Assembly: GCA_029263195.1 (NCBI GenBank)
Contig: JAJCXX010000003.1
Location: forward strand, 50,325 to 114,324
Source: Acidimicrobiales bacterium
Lineage (GTDB): Bacteria > Actinomycetota > Acidimicrobiia > Acidimicrobiales > Aldehydirespiratoraceae
DNA length: 64,000 bases
Reading direction: 5' to 3'
How positions within the stretch are numbered: the first letter of the stretch is position 1; each line of letters starts with the position of its first letter. The position numbers were made by a program, and so were the translations under genes. The notes beneath the pieces were generated by a model. It worked only from the letters and a program-made list of their open reading frames with translations, had not been told where the DNA came from and made no database searches. Below are positions 17,037 to 25,968 of this stretch, piece by piece.

Positions 17037-18074
17037 ATGAAGCTCTCGATGGCGCTCAACTACTCCGGTGACCCCCGCGCGGCCGCCGCGGAGGCCCAGG
17101 ATCTCGAGAGGGCAGGGATCGATGTCGGGTGGGTGGCCGAGCTCTACAGCTTCGATGCGGTGAGCATCCTCGGGTATCTGGCTGCCAAGACCGAGACGAT
17201 GGAGCTGGGCTCCGGCATCTTCCCCGTGTACTCACGTACCCCCACACTCACCGCGATGACCGCGGCCGGCCTCGATGCCGTGTCGGGCGGCCGGTTCATT
17301 CTGGGCCTCGGGGCCTCGGGCCCTCAGGTGATAGAGGGTTGGCATGGCGTGGTCTACGACCGTCCTCTGGGCCGCCAGCGCGAGATCATCGACATTTGTC
17401 GCAAGGTGTGGCGACGGGAGAGGTTGGAGCACCATGGCCCGAGCTACGACCTTCCCCTTCCGGCCGATCAGGGCACCGGTCTCGGCAAGCCACTGAAGCT
17501 CATCAACCATCCGGTACGTGAGTCGATTCCGATCTATATCGCTTCGCTGGGACCCAAGAACGTGGAGATGACCGCCGAGTTGGCCAACGGCTGGCTGCCG
17601 GTCTTCTTTCACCCCGGCAAGGCCGACTCGGTGTGGGGAGAGGCTCTGGCCGCCGGCGACGCGCTACGCGACCCCGAGCTGCCGCAACTCGAGGTCGTGG
17701 CTGGTGGAACCCTGTCGATCTGTGATGAGGAGACCGCCAAACAGATTCGTGACGGCGGCCGGTTCATGACTGCGTTGTACGTGGGCGGAATGGGCGCCAA
17801 GGGTAAGAACTTCTACAACAATATTTTTTGCAAGTACGGATACGAGGACGCTGCCCAGAAGATTCAGGATCTCTACCTCGACGGCAAGAAGGAGGAGGCC
17901 ATGGCCGAGGTCCCCCAGGAGTTCCTCGATGCCACCGCGATGGTCGGTGACGTTGGCTGGGTTCGCGAGCGTGTGGAGGCTTACGCCGCGGCGGGGGTGA
18001 CTCAGCTTCAGCTCCAGCCGATCGGTCCGGACCCGTTGGCTCTCATCGAAAAGGTGAAGGGCTGGATCAGCTGA
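17037..18074 (+). CDS. LLM class F420-dependent oxidoreductase
   Basis: A luciferase-like TIM-barrel protein of 345 residues (MKLSMALNYSGDPRAAAAEAQDLERAGIDVGWVAEL ... ELGSGIFPVYSRTPTLTAMTAAGLDAVSGGRFILGLGASGPQVIEGWHG), typical of actinobacterial LLM enzymes that use coenzyme F420 (sometimes FMN). Substrate unknown. The track starts at a GTG at 17028, but AGGTGA lies just before the ATG at 17037, which I take as the start. It is the first of five LLM genes in the window. Confidence 0.88.
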   Translation: MKLSMALNYSGDPRAAAAEAQDLERAGIDVGWVAELYSFDAVSILGYLAAKTETMELGSGIFPVYSRTPTLTAMTAAGLDAVSGGRFILGLGASGPQVIEGWHGVVYDRPLGRQREIIDICRKVWRRERLEHHGPSYDLPLPADQGTGLGKPLKLINHPVRESIPIYIASLGPKNVEMTAELANGWLPVFFHPGKADSVWGEALAAGDALRDPELPQLEVVAGGTLSICDEETAKQIRDGGRFMTALYVGGMGAKGKNFYNNIFCKYGYEDAAQKIQDLYLDGKKEEAMAEVPQEFLDATAMVGDVGWVRERVEAYAAAGVTQLQLQPIGPDPLALIEKVKGWIS

Positions 18075-18089
18075 TCGGCCCGGCGCCGG

Positions 18090-18587
18090 TCAGCTTCGAC
18101 GAGAGTTGATGTGGTCACCGAGGCTTTCGAGGGCCTTGCCGAGGCTTCTCTTGACCGGGACCTTCGCGCCGGCCTTCAGCAACGCTCCCACCACCGGATT
18201 GGGGTCGAATCCCATCGTGTAGGTGACCCTGGTGCGATCGTCGGAGATGGCTTGGAGCTGTACGAGCTCGTTGAGAGTTCGGAACGCGCCGATTGAAGCT
18301 TCATAGACCGTGAACCCCCAGGCCTTCCCGGGTTCCCAGACGATGAACTCCTCGTCGACGACCACACGTTTGTTGATGGTGACGCGGCGGCGCGAACCGA
18401 CTCCTTCGCGTTGGTCCCCCAGACGCTCGACCTTCTTCAAGCTGCTGAACCATTCAGGCCATGATTCGTGATCGCAGAGTGCTTCGAACACCTCGTCGGG
18501 TGTCGCCGTCAGCTCGCGGGCGGCCTGAATCCTCACCGGCGCGCCAGCTATCCATTCAGGGGGTTGGGTCTGGAGCTTTTTGGCCAC
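18090..18587 (-). CDS. SRPBCC (polyketide cyclase/START-like) family protein
   Basis: The real product is the last 165 residues of the track ORF: a GTG start at 18587 with GGGAGG seven nt upstream, encoding VAKKLQTQPPEWIAGAPVRIQAARELTATPDEVFEALCDHESWPEWFSSLKKVERL. The upstream part of the ORF is an out-of-frame shadow of sodB. SRPBCC proteins form a deep hydrophobic pocket and bind or transform lipophilic ligands. It lies 29 nt downstream of sodB on the same strand. Ligand unknown. Confidence 0.82.
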   Translation of the reverse strand: MAKKLQTQPPEWIAGAPVRIQAARELTATPDEVFEALCDHESWPEWFSSLKKVERLGDQREGVGSRRRVTINKRVVVDEEFIVWEPGKAWGFTVYEASIGAFRTLNELVQLQAISDDRTRVTYTMGFDPNPVVGALLKAGAKVPVKRSLGKALESLGDHINSRRS

Positions 18588-18616
18588 GATGGGGCCTCCC
18601 TGGTTGGGAAAGGCGA

Positions 18617-19201
18617 TCAGCCGGCGAAGTTGCCGGCAACGAACTCCCAGTTGATGAGCTTCTCGATGAAGGTGTCGACGTAAGCGGGTCGGGCGTTCTG
18701 GTAGTCGAGGTAGTAGGCGTGCTCCCAGACGTCGATCGTGAGCAACGGGGTTTGTCCGTGCTTGATCGGCGTGTCGGCGTCGTCGGTCTTGACGATGGCC
18801 AGACCACTGCCGTCCTTGACCAGCCAGGTCCACCCAGAGCCGAAGTTACCGACCGCTCCGGCCTTGAACTGGCTCTTGAACTCGTCGGCCGAACCGAAGC
18901 TGGCGTCGATTGCCGCGGCGAGATCACCGGACGGGTTGCCCCCGCCACCGGGGGTCATGCAGTTCCAGTAGAAGGTGTGGTTCCACACCTGGGCGGCGTT
19001 GTTGTAGAGCCCTCCAGGTGAGGCCACGGCGATGATGTCCTCGAGCGAGGAGTCGGCCTGATCGGTGCCCTCGATGAGGCCGTTGAGGTTCTTGACGTAG
19101 GCGGCATGGTGCTTGCCGTAGTGGAAGCTGATGGTGCGAGCGCTGATATGGGGGTCGAGCGCGTTGTCGGCGTACGGAAGGGCGGGAAGTTCGATGGCCA
19201 T
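18617..19201 (-). CDS. sodB: Superoxide dismutase, Fe-type
   Basis: The 194-residue enzyme begins MAIELPALPYADNALDPHIS and carries the metal ligands His26/His-type in HYGKHHAAYVKNLN, AAQVWNHTFYWNCM and DVWEHAYYLDYQNARPAYVD. The 'QVWNHTFYWNC' and 'NFGSGWTWLV' forms match the iron SodB branch closely. It dismutates superoxide in the cytoplasm. The track ORF starts 21 codons earlier; I chose the ATG with AGGAG six nt upstream. Confidence 0.95.
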   Translation of the reverse strand: MAIELPALPYADNALDPHISARTISFHYGKHHAAYVKNLNGLIEGTDQADSSLEDIIAVASPGGLYNNAAQVWNHTFYWNCMTPGGGGNPSGDLAAAIDASFGSADEFKSQFKAGAVGNFGSGWTWLVKDGSGLAIVKTDDADTPIKHGQTPLLTIDVWEHAYYLDYQNARPAYVDTFIEKLINWEFVAGNFAG

Positions 19202-19301
19202 GACTACTCCTGAAGGGGACTCTGCAGCGCCGCCCAACTTAACGGGCGCGGGAATGCACTGCACCGCCCCCAGACCCAGCGGACCGGCGACCGGTGGGAG
19301 G

Positions 19302-20102
19302 TCAGCCGGCTGGTGAGCCGCGCCACTCGATCAGGAGTCGCATGATTTCCTGGTGGCTGATCTCCGGGGGAGTGGAGATCAGGAGCACAGCGTTCCTCGA
19401 TAGCGACGCGAACCAGAAGACATCGGTGTCGGCCGGATCCGGGGCGACTGTCGGTGTGAGTACGAGTTGGTTGGTCTGACCGAGATGGTCGGCGGTCGAG
19501 TCCGGGTTCCATCGATCACGCGCCTGCTGGAGAAACTCGAGCCCGGCCTCGCTTCGTCCGACGAACAACCACACATCGGCCACCCGGCCGGTGTCGCTGA
19601 AGAGCCGTCGCGCTCGAAACGGCTGGCTGCTCTCGGCCAGAACGATGAGGGTGTCGCCGGTGGGTGTGGAGATGTCGTCGACAATCGGCGCCGGTGACCA
19701 TGGCTCCGGAAAGCCTCCCAGAATCTGGTCGGCGAGTTGCATGTCATCGGAGAAGTCGGTGTCCGCGATCAAATCTCCGGTGATCACATTCACCGGCTGG
19801 CTCTCCCACGGAGTAAGGCCCTGCCGAACGGAGCGTTCGACTCCGGCGCCGCCGGCGTCGGCCGATCCCAGCGGCGCGAGCGGGTCGGAAGCCCCCGGCT
19901 GAGGATCGGGTCGATCGACAGAGTGGGGGAGCTCGACGGGAACCGAGGGAACTGTGGGGGCAGGGAGCGTCGGGGCCGCTACCGGACCGGGCGCGGGATT
20001 GAGAAGACTCCACACCATCCAACCCCCGACCGCAGTGGCGATCACGGCGAGGGTGATCAGGAACGTGTCCCGTCTCGCAGTTGACTTCTTCTCGAATTCC
20101 AT
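19302..20102 (-). CDS. Membrane-anchored exported protein, unknown
   Basis: A 266-residue product with a cytoplasmic MEFEKKSTARRD tail, one helix (TFLITLAVIATAVGGWMVWSLL, ~13-34), a Pro/Val-rich spacer and an external domain. The domain contains DTGRVADVWLFVGRSEAGLEFLQQARDRW and VFWFASLSRNAVLLISTPPE. No family is recognised. It lies downstream of the GATase operon on the same strand, about 100 nt from sodB. Confidence 0.65.
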   Translation of the reverse strand: MEFEKKSTARRDTFLITLAVIATAVGGWMVWSLLNPAPGPVAAPTLPAPTVPSVPVELPHSVDRPDPQPGASDPLAPLGSADAGGAGVERSVRQGLTPWESQPVNVITGDLIADTDFSDDMQLADQILGGFPEPWSPAPIVDDISTPTGDTLIVLAESSQPFRARRLFSDTGRVADVWLFVGRSEAGLEFLQQARDRWNPDSTADHLGQTNQLVLTPTVAPDPADTDVFWFASLSRNAVLLISTPPEISHQEIMRLLIEWRGSPAG

Positions 20103-20156
20103 CCCTTACTGGTCGGCACACCGGGGGACACAGATGAGGTCGGTGAGGAAACCAGC

Positions 20157-20915
20157 TCAGAGCGTGGTGCTGCGATCCAGTAGGAAATCGACAAGCCACA
20201 CGCCCACGGTCGGTCCGTCGGTCGGGACGTCTTCCAGTCGTCGCCGGGCCGACTCGACGGTGTCGGGGTCGATCCGATCGACTCGGGCATCGATCAACGA
20301 CCGTACGTAGTCGACATCGAACTCTGGGTGGTCCTGCACGCACACGATGTTGTCGCCGAGAAGATAGGCGGGGTGGTCGGCGGTGGTACCGGTGGCAATT
20401 GAGCGGCCACCCGGAGGAAGCTCGGTGACAACGTCTTTGTGCATGGCGTTGAGCCTGACTTCGCCCCCCGCGAACCATCGGGTTGGCTCAACGACCGTGT
20501 CCTGGGGTCCGACCTTCCAAGTCTCGGCCTGCTCGACCGACCCGCCAAGCGCTACGGCTACCAGTTGGTGCCCGAAACACACACCTGCGATCCGTGCACC
20601 GGCGGTAGCGGCGGAAGCAATCCAGTCGCGAAATGCCACGATCCAGGACGCGTCGGAGAAGGCACTCTCATGTGAGCCGGTGATTATCCAGCCATCGCAT
20701 TCGTGGGGCGACGCCGGCAGCTCGCCGTCGACCACCGCGTAGGTGATCATCTCGAGGCGGGGCTCGGCGGCCAGCAGGAGGCGGCGGTAGACGTGGTCGT
20801 AGTCACCGCCCGACAATTCCTGTAGATCGGCAGGCACATGGTCGCACATCAATACCCCGATGCGAGCAAGAGGTTCGGCTGCCGCAGACCTGGATCCGGC
20901 GAGGTTGTTGCTCAT
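20157..20915 (-). CDS. Class I glutamine amidotransferase-like protein (possible gamma-glutamyl hydrolase)
   Basis: The true gene is the last 252 residues of the track ORF, starting at ATG 20915, one nt after the stop of the glutamine-synthetase-like gene. It has the GATase1 nucleophile elbow AGVCFGHQLVAVALGG and the His-Glu pair in QDHPEFDVDYV, so the Cys-His-Glu triad is complete. Next to a GS-like ligase and an ALDH, it may act like PuuD (hydrolysing a gamma-glutamyl amide) or like the GATase partner in aniline-type gamma-glutamylation clusters, rather than as a biosynthetic amidotransferase. It is closer to the stand-alone GMP-synthase-like GATase group than to classic PuuD, so that role is inferred. 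Confidence 0.78.
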   Translation of the reverse strand: MSNNLAGSRSAAAEPLARIGVLMCDHVPADLQELSGGDYDHVYRRLLLAAEPRLEMITYAVVDGELPASPHECDGWIITGSHESAFSDASWIVAFRDWIASAATAGARIAGVCFGHQLVAVALGGSVEQAETWKVGPQDTVVEPTRWFAGGEVRLNAMHKDVVTELPPGGRSIATGTTADHPAYLLGDNIVCVQDHPEFDVDYVRSLIDARVDRIDPDTVESARRRLEDVPTDGPTVGVWLVDFLLDRSTTL

Positions 20916-20916
20916 G

Positions 20917-22284
20917 TCAGATCCGTTCGAAGTATCGACGAAGCTCCCAATCGGTGACGGCCTGGTCGTAGGCCTCACACTCCTGGGAGAAGAACCAGCT
21001 GTAATGGTCGATGACGTCGTCTCCGAGCAGTCGCCTGGCATCAGCGCTCGACTTGAAGCGGTCGTTGGCTTCGCGCAGGGTTGTCGGCACGGTGGCGATG
21101 TCGGCAGCGGAGTAGACGTCGCCGGAGAATTCCTCGGGCGGCTCGATCTGGTTGGCGATGCCGTCGAGGCCGCTGGCGAGTGCCGCCGCGTAGGCCAGAT
21201 AGGGGTTGACGTCGGCACCGGGTATGCGGCACTCGATTCGCAGGCTCGGACCCGACCCGACGATACGGAATCCTGCCGTGCGATTGTCGGTGGACCATGC
21301 CAAGCGGGTGGGAGCCCACGATTGTTCTTGGTAGCGCTTGTAGGAATTGACCGTCGGGGCGTAACAGGGCATCAGCGTCGGGGTGTGCTGCATCCATCCA
21401 CCTAGGAACCAGCGGAATACGTCGCTGCGCTCGGCCTGCTCAGCCGTACCCGAAAAGGCGTTGTGACCGTCCTTCCAGAGGCTCAGGTGAATGTGGCAGC
21501 TGCTGCCCGGTTGCCCGGCGTGGGGCTTGGCCATGAAGGTGACGCTGACTCCCTGCGAGTCGGCGAGTTCTTTCATGGCCTGCTTCATGAGAACGTGCCG
21601 GTCGGCCATGTCGAGCACTTCGGAATAGCGAATGTTGAGCTCGTGCTGACCAATGGCGGCTTCGCCCTTGGAGTTCTCGACCGGGATCCCAGAATCGCGC
21701 AAGACCCGTCGGGCGGCACCGACGTAGTCCTCGACGCGCGCCCCTTGAAGCAGGTGGTAGTCCTCGACGTACCAGCCTGCGGCGGTGAGATCGACGTAGC
21801 CCTTCTCGTGAGCCTCCCGGTAGGTGTCTCGGTAGAGAAAGAACTCGAGTTCGGAGGCGGCCTTGGCGGTGTAGCCCGATTCGGCTGCCACATCGAGTTG
21901 TCGTCGCAGAATCGACCGGGGCGCAACCCCGACGTTGGTGTGGGTGCTGTCGTCGACCACATCGCAGAGCACCATCACGGTGCGCTCGGTCCAAGCACAG
22001 CGACGCATGGTGGAGAAGTCGGGCACCATGTGGAAGTCGCCGTATCCACCTTCCCAGTTGGTGTAGGTGTAGCCGTCGACCGGTTCCATCTCCATGTCGA
22101 CGGCCAACAGGTAGTCACAGGCGTGGGTGCCGTCGTCGATGGTGTCGAGAAAGAAGTCGGCATCGGAGCGTTTGCCGAGAAGCCTCCCGTAGTGATCGGT
22201 GAAGGCGAGGATCACCGTGTCGATGTCGTCGGTCTCGACGAGTTGACGAAGGTCTTCCTGGGTCAAGGGCTCTCTGGAGGTCAC
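20917..22284 (-). CDS. Glutamine synthetase family protein (gamma-glutamylamine/polyamine synthetase-like)
   Basis: A 455-residue GS-fold ligase: SELEFFLYRD (metal-binding Glu), GQHELNIRYSEVLDMADRH, FMAKPHAGQPGSSCHIHLSLW, VNSYKRYQEQSWAPTRLAWSTDNRTAGFRIVG, and RIPGADVNPYLAYAAALASG. It lacks the adenylylation-loop features of GlnA1 and matches PuuA/GlnA4-type enzymes that couple glutamate to amines. It sits between Fe-ADH (4-nt overlap) and the GATase (1-nt gap). With ALDH upstream, this suggests amine assimilation through gamma-glutamyl intermediates. Confidence 0.88.
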   Translation of the reverse strand: MTSREPLTQEDLRQLVETDDIDTVILAFTDHYGRLLGKRSDADFFLDTIDDGTHACDYLLAVDMEMEPVDGYTYTNWEGGYGDFHMVPDFSTMRRCAWTERTVMVLCDVVDDSTHTNVGVAPRSILRRQLDVAAESGYTAKAASELEFFLYRDTYREAHEKGYVDLTAAGWYVEDYHLLQGARVEDYVGAARRVLRDSGIPVENSKGEAAIGQHELNIRYSEVLDMADRHVLMKQAMKELADSQGVSVTFMAKPHAGQPGSSCHIHLSLWKDGHNAFSGTAEQAERSDVFRWFLGGWMQHTPTLMPCYAPTVNSYKRYQEQSWAPTRLAWSTDNRTAGFRIVGSGPSLRIECRIPGADVNPYLAYAAALASGLDGIANQIEPPEEFSGDVYSAADIATVPTTLREANDRFKSSADARRLLGDDVIDHYSWFFSQECEAYDQAVTDWELRRYFERI

Positions 22285-23465
22285 GTGATCATCCTTTCAG
22301 CCGCACCGTCGACATCGCCGGTACATGCTGCATTGAATATCAGGGTGGCGAACTCTCGCGTGAACTCGATCGGATTTCCGCCGGCTGATGGATCGGCTAT
22401 GGCACCGGCCGCGATGATGTCGCCGGAATCGGTGTCGACGCCGAGCTCCACCAGGGTGTGGGGCACGTCCATCGCCGAGCGCATCTCGAGAATCCGATCA
22501 AGAAAGCCGTCGAATCCGCCCTCGATCCCGGTGTAGTTGGCCAACGACTCGATCACCGTCTCGATGGCGGGACGGTTGGCGGCCAGAACGTAGGGCATCA
22601 CAACGGCGTTGGTCATGCCGTGGTGAGTGTTGAAGACCGCGCCGATGGGATGGGCCAGAGCGTGCATTGCGCCGAGCCCTTTCTGGAACGCGACCGCACC
22701 CATGGCGGCGGCGGTCATCATGTGGCCGCGGGCCTCGATGTTGCCGGGGTCGGACACGACCCTGGGGAGATTGTCGAGAACAAGTCGCACTCCCTCCAAC
22801 CCGATTCCGTGCGACATCGGGTGGTAGCTCGGGGCACAGAGAGCTTCGAGCGAATGCGAAAGGGCATCGATGCCGGTGCCTACGGTGAGGTCCCGGGGCA
22901 GCCCCACCGTGAGTTCTGGATCGCAGATGACTTCAGCCGGAAGCATCTTGGGATGAAAGACGATGACTTTTCTGTGGGTGTCCTCGTCGATGACAACCCC
23001 GGCTCGTCCCACCTCGGAACCGGTTCCGGCGGTGGTGGGCACGGCGATCACCGGAGCGATGGTCGTCGGGTCGGCGCGGGTCCAGTTGTCGCCGATGTCC
23101 TCGAAGTCCCACACCGGCCGGTGCTGTCCGGCCATCAGCGCAACGATCTTTCCGACATCGAGAGCGGATCCACCTCCGAGAGCGATTACGCCGTCGTGGC
23201 CACGGGACCGAAAGTGGTCGACTCCAGCCTCGATGTTGCTACCAACCGGATTGGGTTGCACTTCGCTGAAGAATCCGACGTAGAGGCCGGCTCGCTTGCA
23301 GATCTCGTCGACGGCTTCCGCCACCGGTAGTTTCATCATCCCGGGATCGGTGACCACCAGAGGGCTCTTGATACCGGCTCCCGCACACACTTCGGCCAGT
23401 TCGGTGATGCGTCCCGGGCCGAATCGCATGGAGGTGGGGTAGCTCCAGTTGGCGTTGGCCATCAC
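22281..23465 (-). CDS. Iron-containing alcohol dehydrogenase
   Basis: 394 residues, group III Fe-ADH: GGGSALDVGKIVALM (nucleotide binding), PTTAGTGSEVGRAGVVID, GTGIDALSHSLEALCAPSYHPMSHGI, and AMHALAHPIGAVFNTHHGMTNAVVMP, which together supply the Asp and three His metal ligands. It interconverts an alcohol and aldehyde with NAD(P). It overlaps ALDH upstream and the GS-like gene downstream by 4 nt each, so translation is coupled. Confidence 0.92.
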   Translation of the reverse strand: MMANANWSYPTSMRFGPGRITELAEVCAGAGIKSPLVVTDPGMMKLPVAEAVDEICKRAGLYVGFFSEVQPNPVGSNIEAGVDHFRSRGHDGVIALGGGSALDVGKIVALMAGQHRPVWDFEDIGDNWTRADPTTIAPVIAVPTTAGTGSEVGRAGVVIDEDTHRKVIVFHPKMLPAEVICDPELTVGLPRDLTVGTGIDALSHSLEALCAPSYHPMSHGIGLEGVRLVLDNLPRVVSDPGNIEARGHMMTAAAMGAVAFQKGLGAMHALAHPIGAVFNTHHGMTNAVVMPYVLAANRPAIETVIESLANYTGIEGGFDGFLDRILEMRSAMDVPHTLVELGVDTDSGDIIAAGAIADPSAGGNPIEFTREFATLIFNAACTGDVDGAAERMIT

Positions 23466-24865
23466 AAACCTCCAGGTGGGGTGAGACGAAGATGGTATGA
23501 CTTGGCGCGGGTCAGCATGGTGTAACCGAGTCGAGAAAGAGTGATTCCCCTGCCGGTGTCCTTTACGCCGGTCCAGGCCAACGACGGATCGAGATAGTCG
23601 GCTCGGTTCATGAACACCGTTCCGGTCTGCAGCCGACTGCCGATCGAGCGGGCGGCTTCGGGGTCGGCGGTCCAGATGGATGCCGAGAGGCCGTAGTTGC
23701 TGTCGTTCATCTTCTCGATGGCTTCATCGTCGGAGTCGACCGGCATGACACCAACGATCGGGCCGAAGCTCTCGCGTGTCATGACAGGCATGGAATGATC
23801 GACGTCGACCAGAATCTCCGGAGCGAGGTAGGGAGAGCCGGTGTTGTCGTTCCACGCGCCAGCCGTCTTGGCGACAAGAGGGCGCGCGCCGTCTGAAACA
23901 GCTTCGGAGAGTTGGAGACGAACGGCATCAGCGGCCCGGGCCGTGACCATCGGTCCGAGTGTGGTTTCAGGCTTGGTCGGATCGCCGAGATCGAGAGCAC
24001 CGGCTTCCGCGACCATGGCGTCGACGAACTCGTGATAGATCGATCGCTCGACGTAGACCCGCTCGATTCCACAACACGACTGTCCGGAGTTGAAGAACGC
24101 ACCATCGGCAACGTTGGCGGCGGCGAACTCCAGATCGGTGTCGGCCCGCACATAGGCAGGATCCTTGCCTCCGAGCTCCAGCCCGACCTCGGTGAACGTG
24201 CCGGCGGCGGCCCGTTCAATGCTGCGGCCGCCTTCGACCGATCCGGTGAAGTTCACCCGGTCGACGCGATTGTCGGCCAGAGTCCGCCCAACCTGTTCGT
24301 GGCTGAGCACGAGGTTGGTGAACACCCCGCCGGGGATGCCGGCCTCGTCGGCGGCCCGCTGGAGTCGTTCGCCGACCAGCAGTGTCTGACTGGCGTGCTT
24401 CAGCACGACCACGTTTCCGGCCATGAGTGCCGGCATGATCGAGTTGACAGCGGTGAGCAGCGGATAGTTCCAGGGCGCGATCACCAGAACCAGACCGAGT
24501 GGTTCCAGGGCGATGTAGCGGTCGAATCCGTCGAGTGGCTCGCTCGCGATGGGAGCGAGGCATGACTCGGCGATCGAGATCATGTGTTGAGCGCGCTCGG
24601 TGAATCCTTGTATCTCGCCAGGGCCGAACCTGATCGGGCGGCCCATCTGCCAAGCCAACTCGTCGACAATCAGATCGGTCATGGCCACAACTCGATCGAC
24701 GAACGCCGTGCACACCGCAGCCCGCTCGGCGACAGTAGAAGTGCCCCATGGCAGTCGCGCGGCCCGAGCGGCCTGCAGCGCATCCTCGAGTTGGGTGTCG
24801 GTGCTGCGGGCCCTGATGGCGTAGGTCGAGCCGTCGACCGGCGTGATGATGGATACTTCCTGCAT
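23462..24865 (-). CDS. Aldehyde dehydrogenase family protein
   Basis: NAD(P)-dependent ALDH with IAPWNYPLLTAVNSIMPALMAGNVVVLKHASQT, the Glu motif LELGGKDPAYV and the catalytic Cys in FNSGQSCCGIERVYVE. The 'LKHASQT' in place of 'LKPSE' and the overall style are those of the GabD/succinate-semialdehyde-like group. It oxidises an aldehyde intermediate in the coupled ADH/GS/GATase operon. The track ORF opens with TTG at 24898; the ATG at 24865 (MQEVSIITPVDG) is the likelier start. Confidence 0.9.
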   Translation of the reverse strand: MQEVSIITPVDGSTYAIRARSTDTQLEDALQAARAARLPWGTSTVAERAAVCTAFVDRVVAMTDLIVDELAWQMGRPIRFGPGEIQGFTERAQHMISIAESCLAPIASEPLDGFDRYIALEPLGLVLVIAPWNYPLLTAVNSIMPALMAGNVVVLKHASQTLLVGERLQRAADEAGIPGGVFTNLVLSHEQVGRTLADNRVDRVNFTGSVEGGRSIERAAAGTFTEVGLELGGKDPAYVRADTDLEFAAANVADGAFFNSGQSCCGIERVYVERSIYHEFVDAMVAEAGALDLGDPTKPETTLGPMVTARAADAVRLQLSEAVSDGARPLVAKTAGAWNDNTGSPYLAPEILVDVDHSMPVMTRESFGPIVGVMPVDSDDEAIEKMNDSNYGLSASIWTADPEAARSIGSRLQTGTVFMNRADYLDPSLAWTGVKDTGRGITLSRLGYTMLTRAKSYHLRLTPPGGL

Positions 24866-25000
24866 GGGCGTCGCTTCCGAGTCGGAGGTGCTGGGCAATG
24901 ACTACCGCGAAATTACCGTCGGTGCGGTTGGATGCCGATACGGGAGCTGAGTTGGTGGCCACGACCCGAGAAAGTCGCCGACATTTCTGGAGGTCTTCAA

Positions 25001-25957
25001 TTGCCTGGTGACGACAATCCGCAGCCCCTTGGCGGAAACGAGATGCCGAGGTTCGCGGGCCCGGCCAGCTTCATGCGGCTACCGAGTCGATCGGCGCCGG
25101 CCGACCTCGACGTGGCGGTGGTGGGGGTTCCGCTCGACATCGGTACCTCGAATCGGCCGGGCGCCAGATACGGCCCGAGGTCGATTCGGGCCGAATCGGT
25201 GTTGATTCGTCCGTACAACATGGCCACCGGCGCTGCGCCGTTCGACAGTCTCCGTATCGACGACTCTGGCGACGTGGCGGTCAACCCGTACAACCTCGAT
25301 GATTCGATCTCGCGAATCGAGTCCCACTACGAAGAGCTTCTCTCCGACGATGTCATCACCGTGTCGATCGGTGGCGATCACACGATCGCGTTGCCGATCT
25401 TGCGGGCGATGGCAGCCAAGCATGGTCCGGTCGGGGTGGTACACGTCGATGCTCACACCGACATCAACGATTCGATGTTCGGCGAACAGATCGCCCACGG
25501 AACTCCGTTTCGTAGGGCGGTCGAAGAGGGATTGCTCGATTGCGAACGGGTCGTTCAGATCGGCGTGCGAGGCACCGGCTACGCGGCCGACGACTTCAAC
25601 TGGTCGCGCCAACAGGGTTTCCGGGTCGTGCAGGCCGAGGAGTGCTGGCACCGGTCGCTGGATCCTCTGATGGCCGAGGTCCGCGACCAGGTTGGGGGCG
25701 GGCCCGTCTATCTGAGCTTCGACATCGATGGCCTCGATCCGGCGTTCGCCGCAGGAACCGGCACTCCTGAAATCGGTGGCCTCACCACAATTCAGGGACT
25801 GGAGATCATCCGAGGTTGTCGAGGGCTCGACCTCGTGGGGGTCGATCTCGTGGAGGTGTCACCCGCGTACGACACGTCGGGAAACACGGCGTTGCTGGGT
25901 GCCAACCTTCTCTACGAGATGCTGTGCGTGCTGCCCGGAGTCGAACCTCGCGGCTGA
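25001..25957 (+). CDS. Agmatinase/arginase (ureohydrolase) family protein
   Basis: A binuclear-manganese ureohydrolase with all three metal signatures: GGDHTIALPIL, VVHVDAHTDIND (DAHxD) and LSFDIDGLDPAFAAGTGTPE (SFDxDxxDP). It removes urea from agmatine or a related guanidino compound. I place the start at TTG 25001: TGGAGGT sits six nt upstream and this gives 318 residues, the normal family length. The track start at 24932 has no ribosome site. It is divergent from the ALDH-ADH-GS-GATase operon; releasing putrescine or an amine would feed that pathway. Confidence 0.88.
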   Translation: MPGDDNPQPLGGNEMPRFAGPASFMRLPSRSAPADLDVAVVGVPLDIGTSNRPGARYGPRSIRAESVLIRPYNMATGAAPFDSLRIDDSGDVAVNPYNLDDSISRIESHYEELLSDDVITVSIGGDHTIALPILRAMAAKHGPVGVVHVDAHTDINDSMFGEQIAHGTPFRRAVEEGLLDCERVVQIGVRGTGYAADDFNWSRQQGFRVVQAEECWHRSLDPLMAEVRDQVGGGPVYLSFDIDGLDPAFAAGTGTPEIGGLTTIQGLEIIRGCRGLDLVGVDLVEVSPAYDTSGNTALLGANLLYEMLCVLPGVEPRG

Positions 25958-25968
25958 GGCAGCGTCGT

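Noticed and set aside
18588-18833. N-terminal extension of the SRPBCC ORF
   Set aside because: It is Arg-rich shadow sequence over sodB; a GTG with a good ribosome site at 18587 starts the conserved protein.
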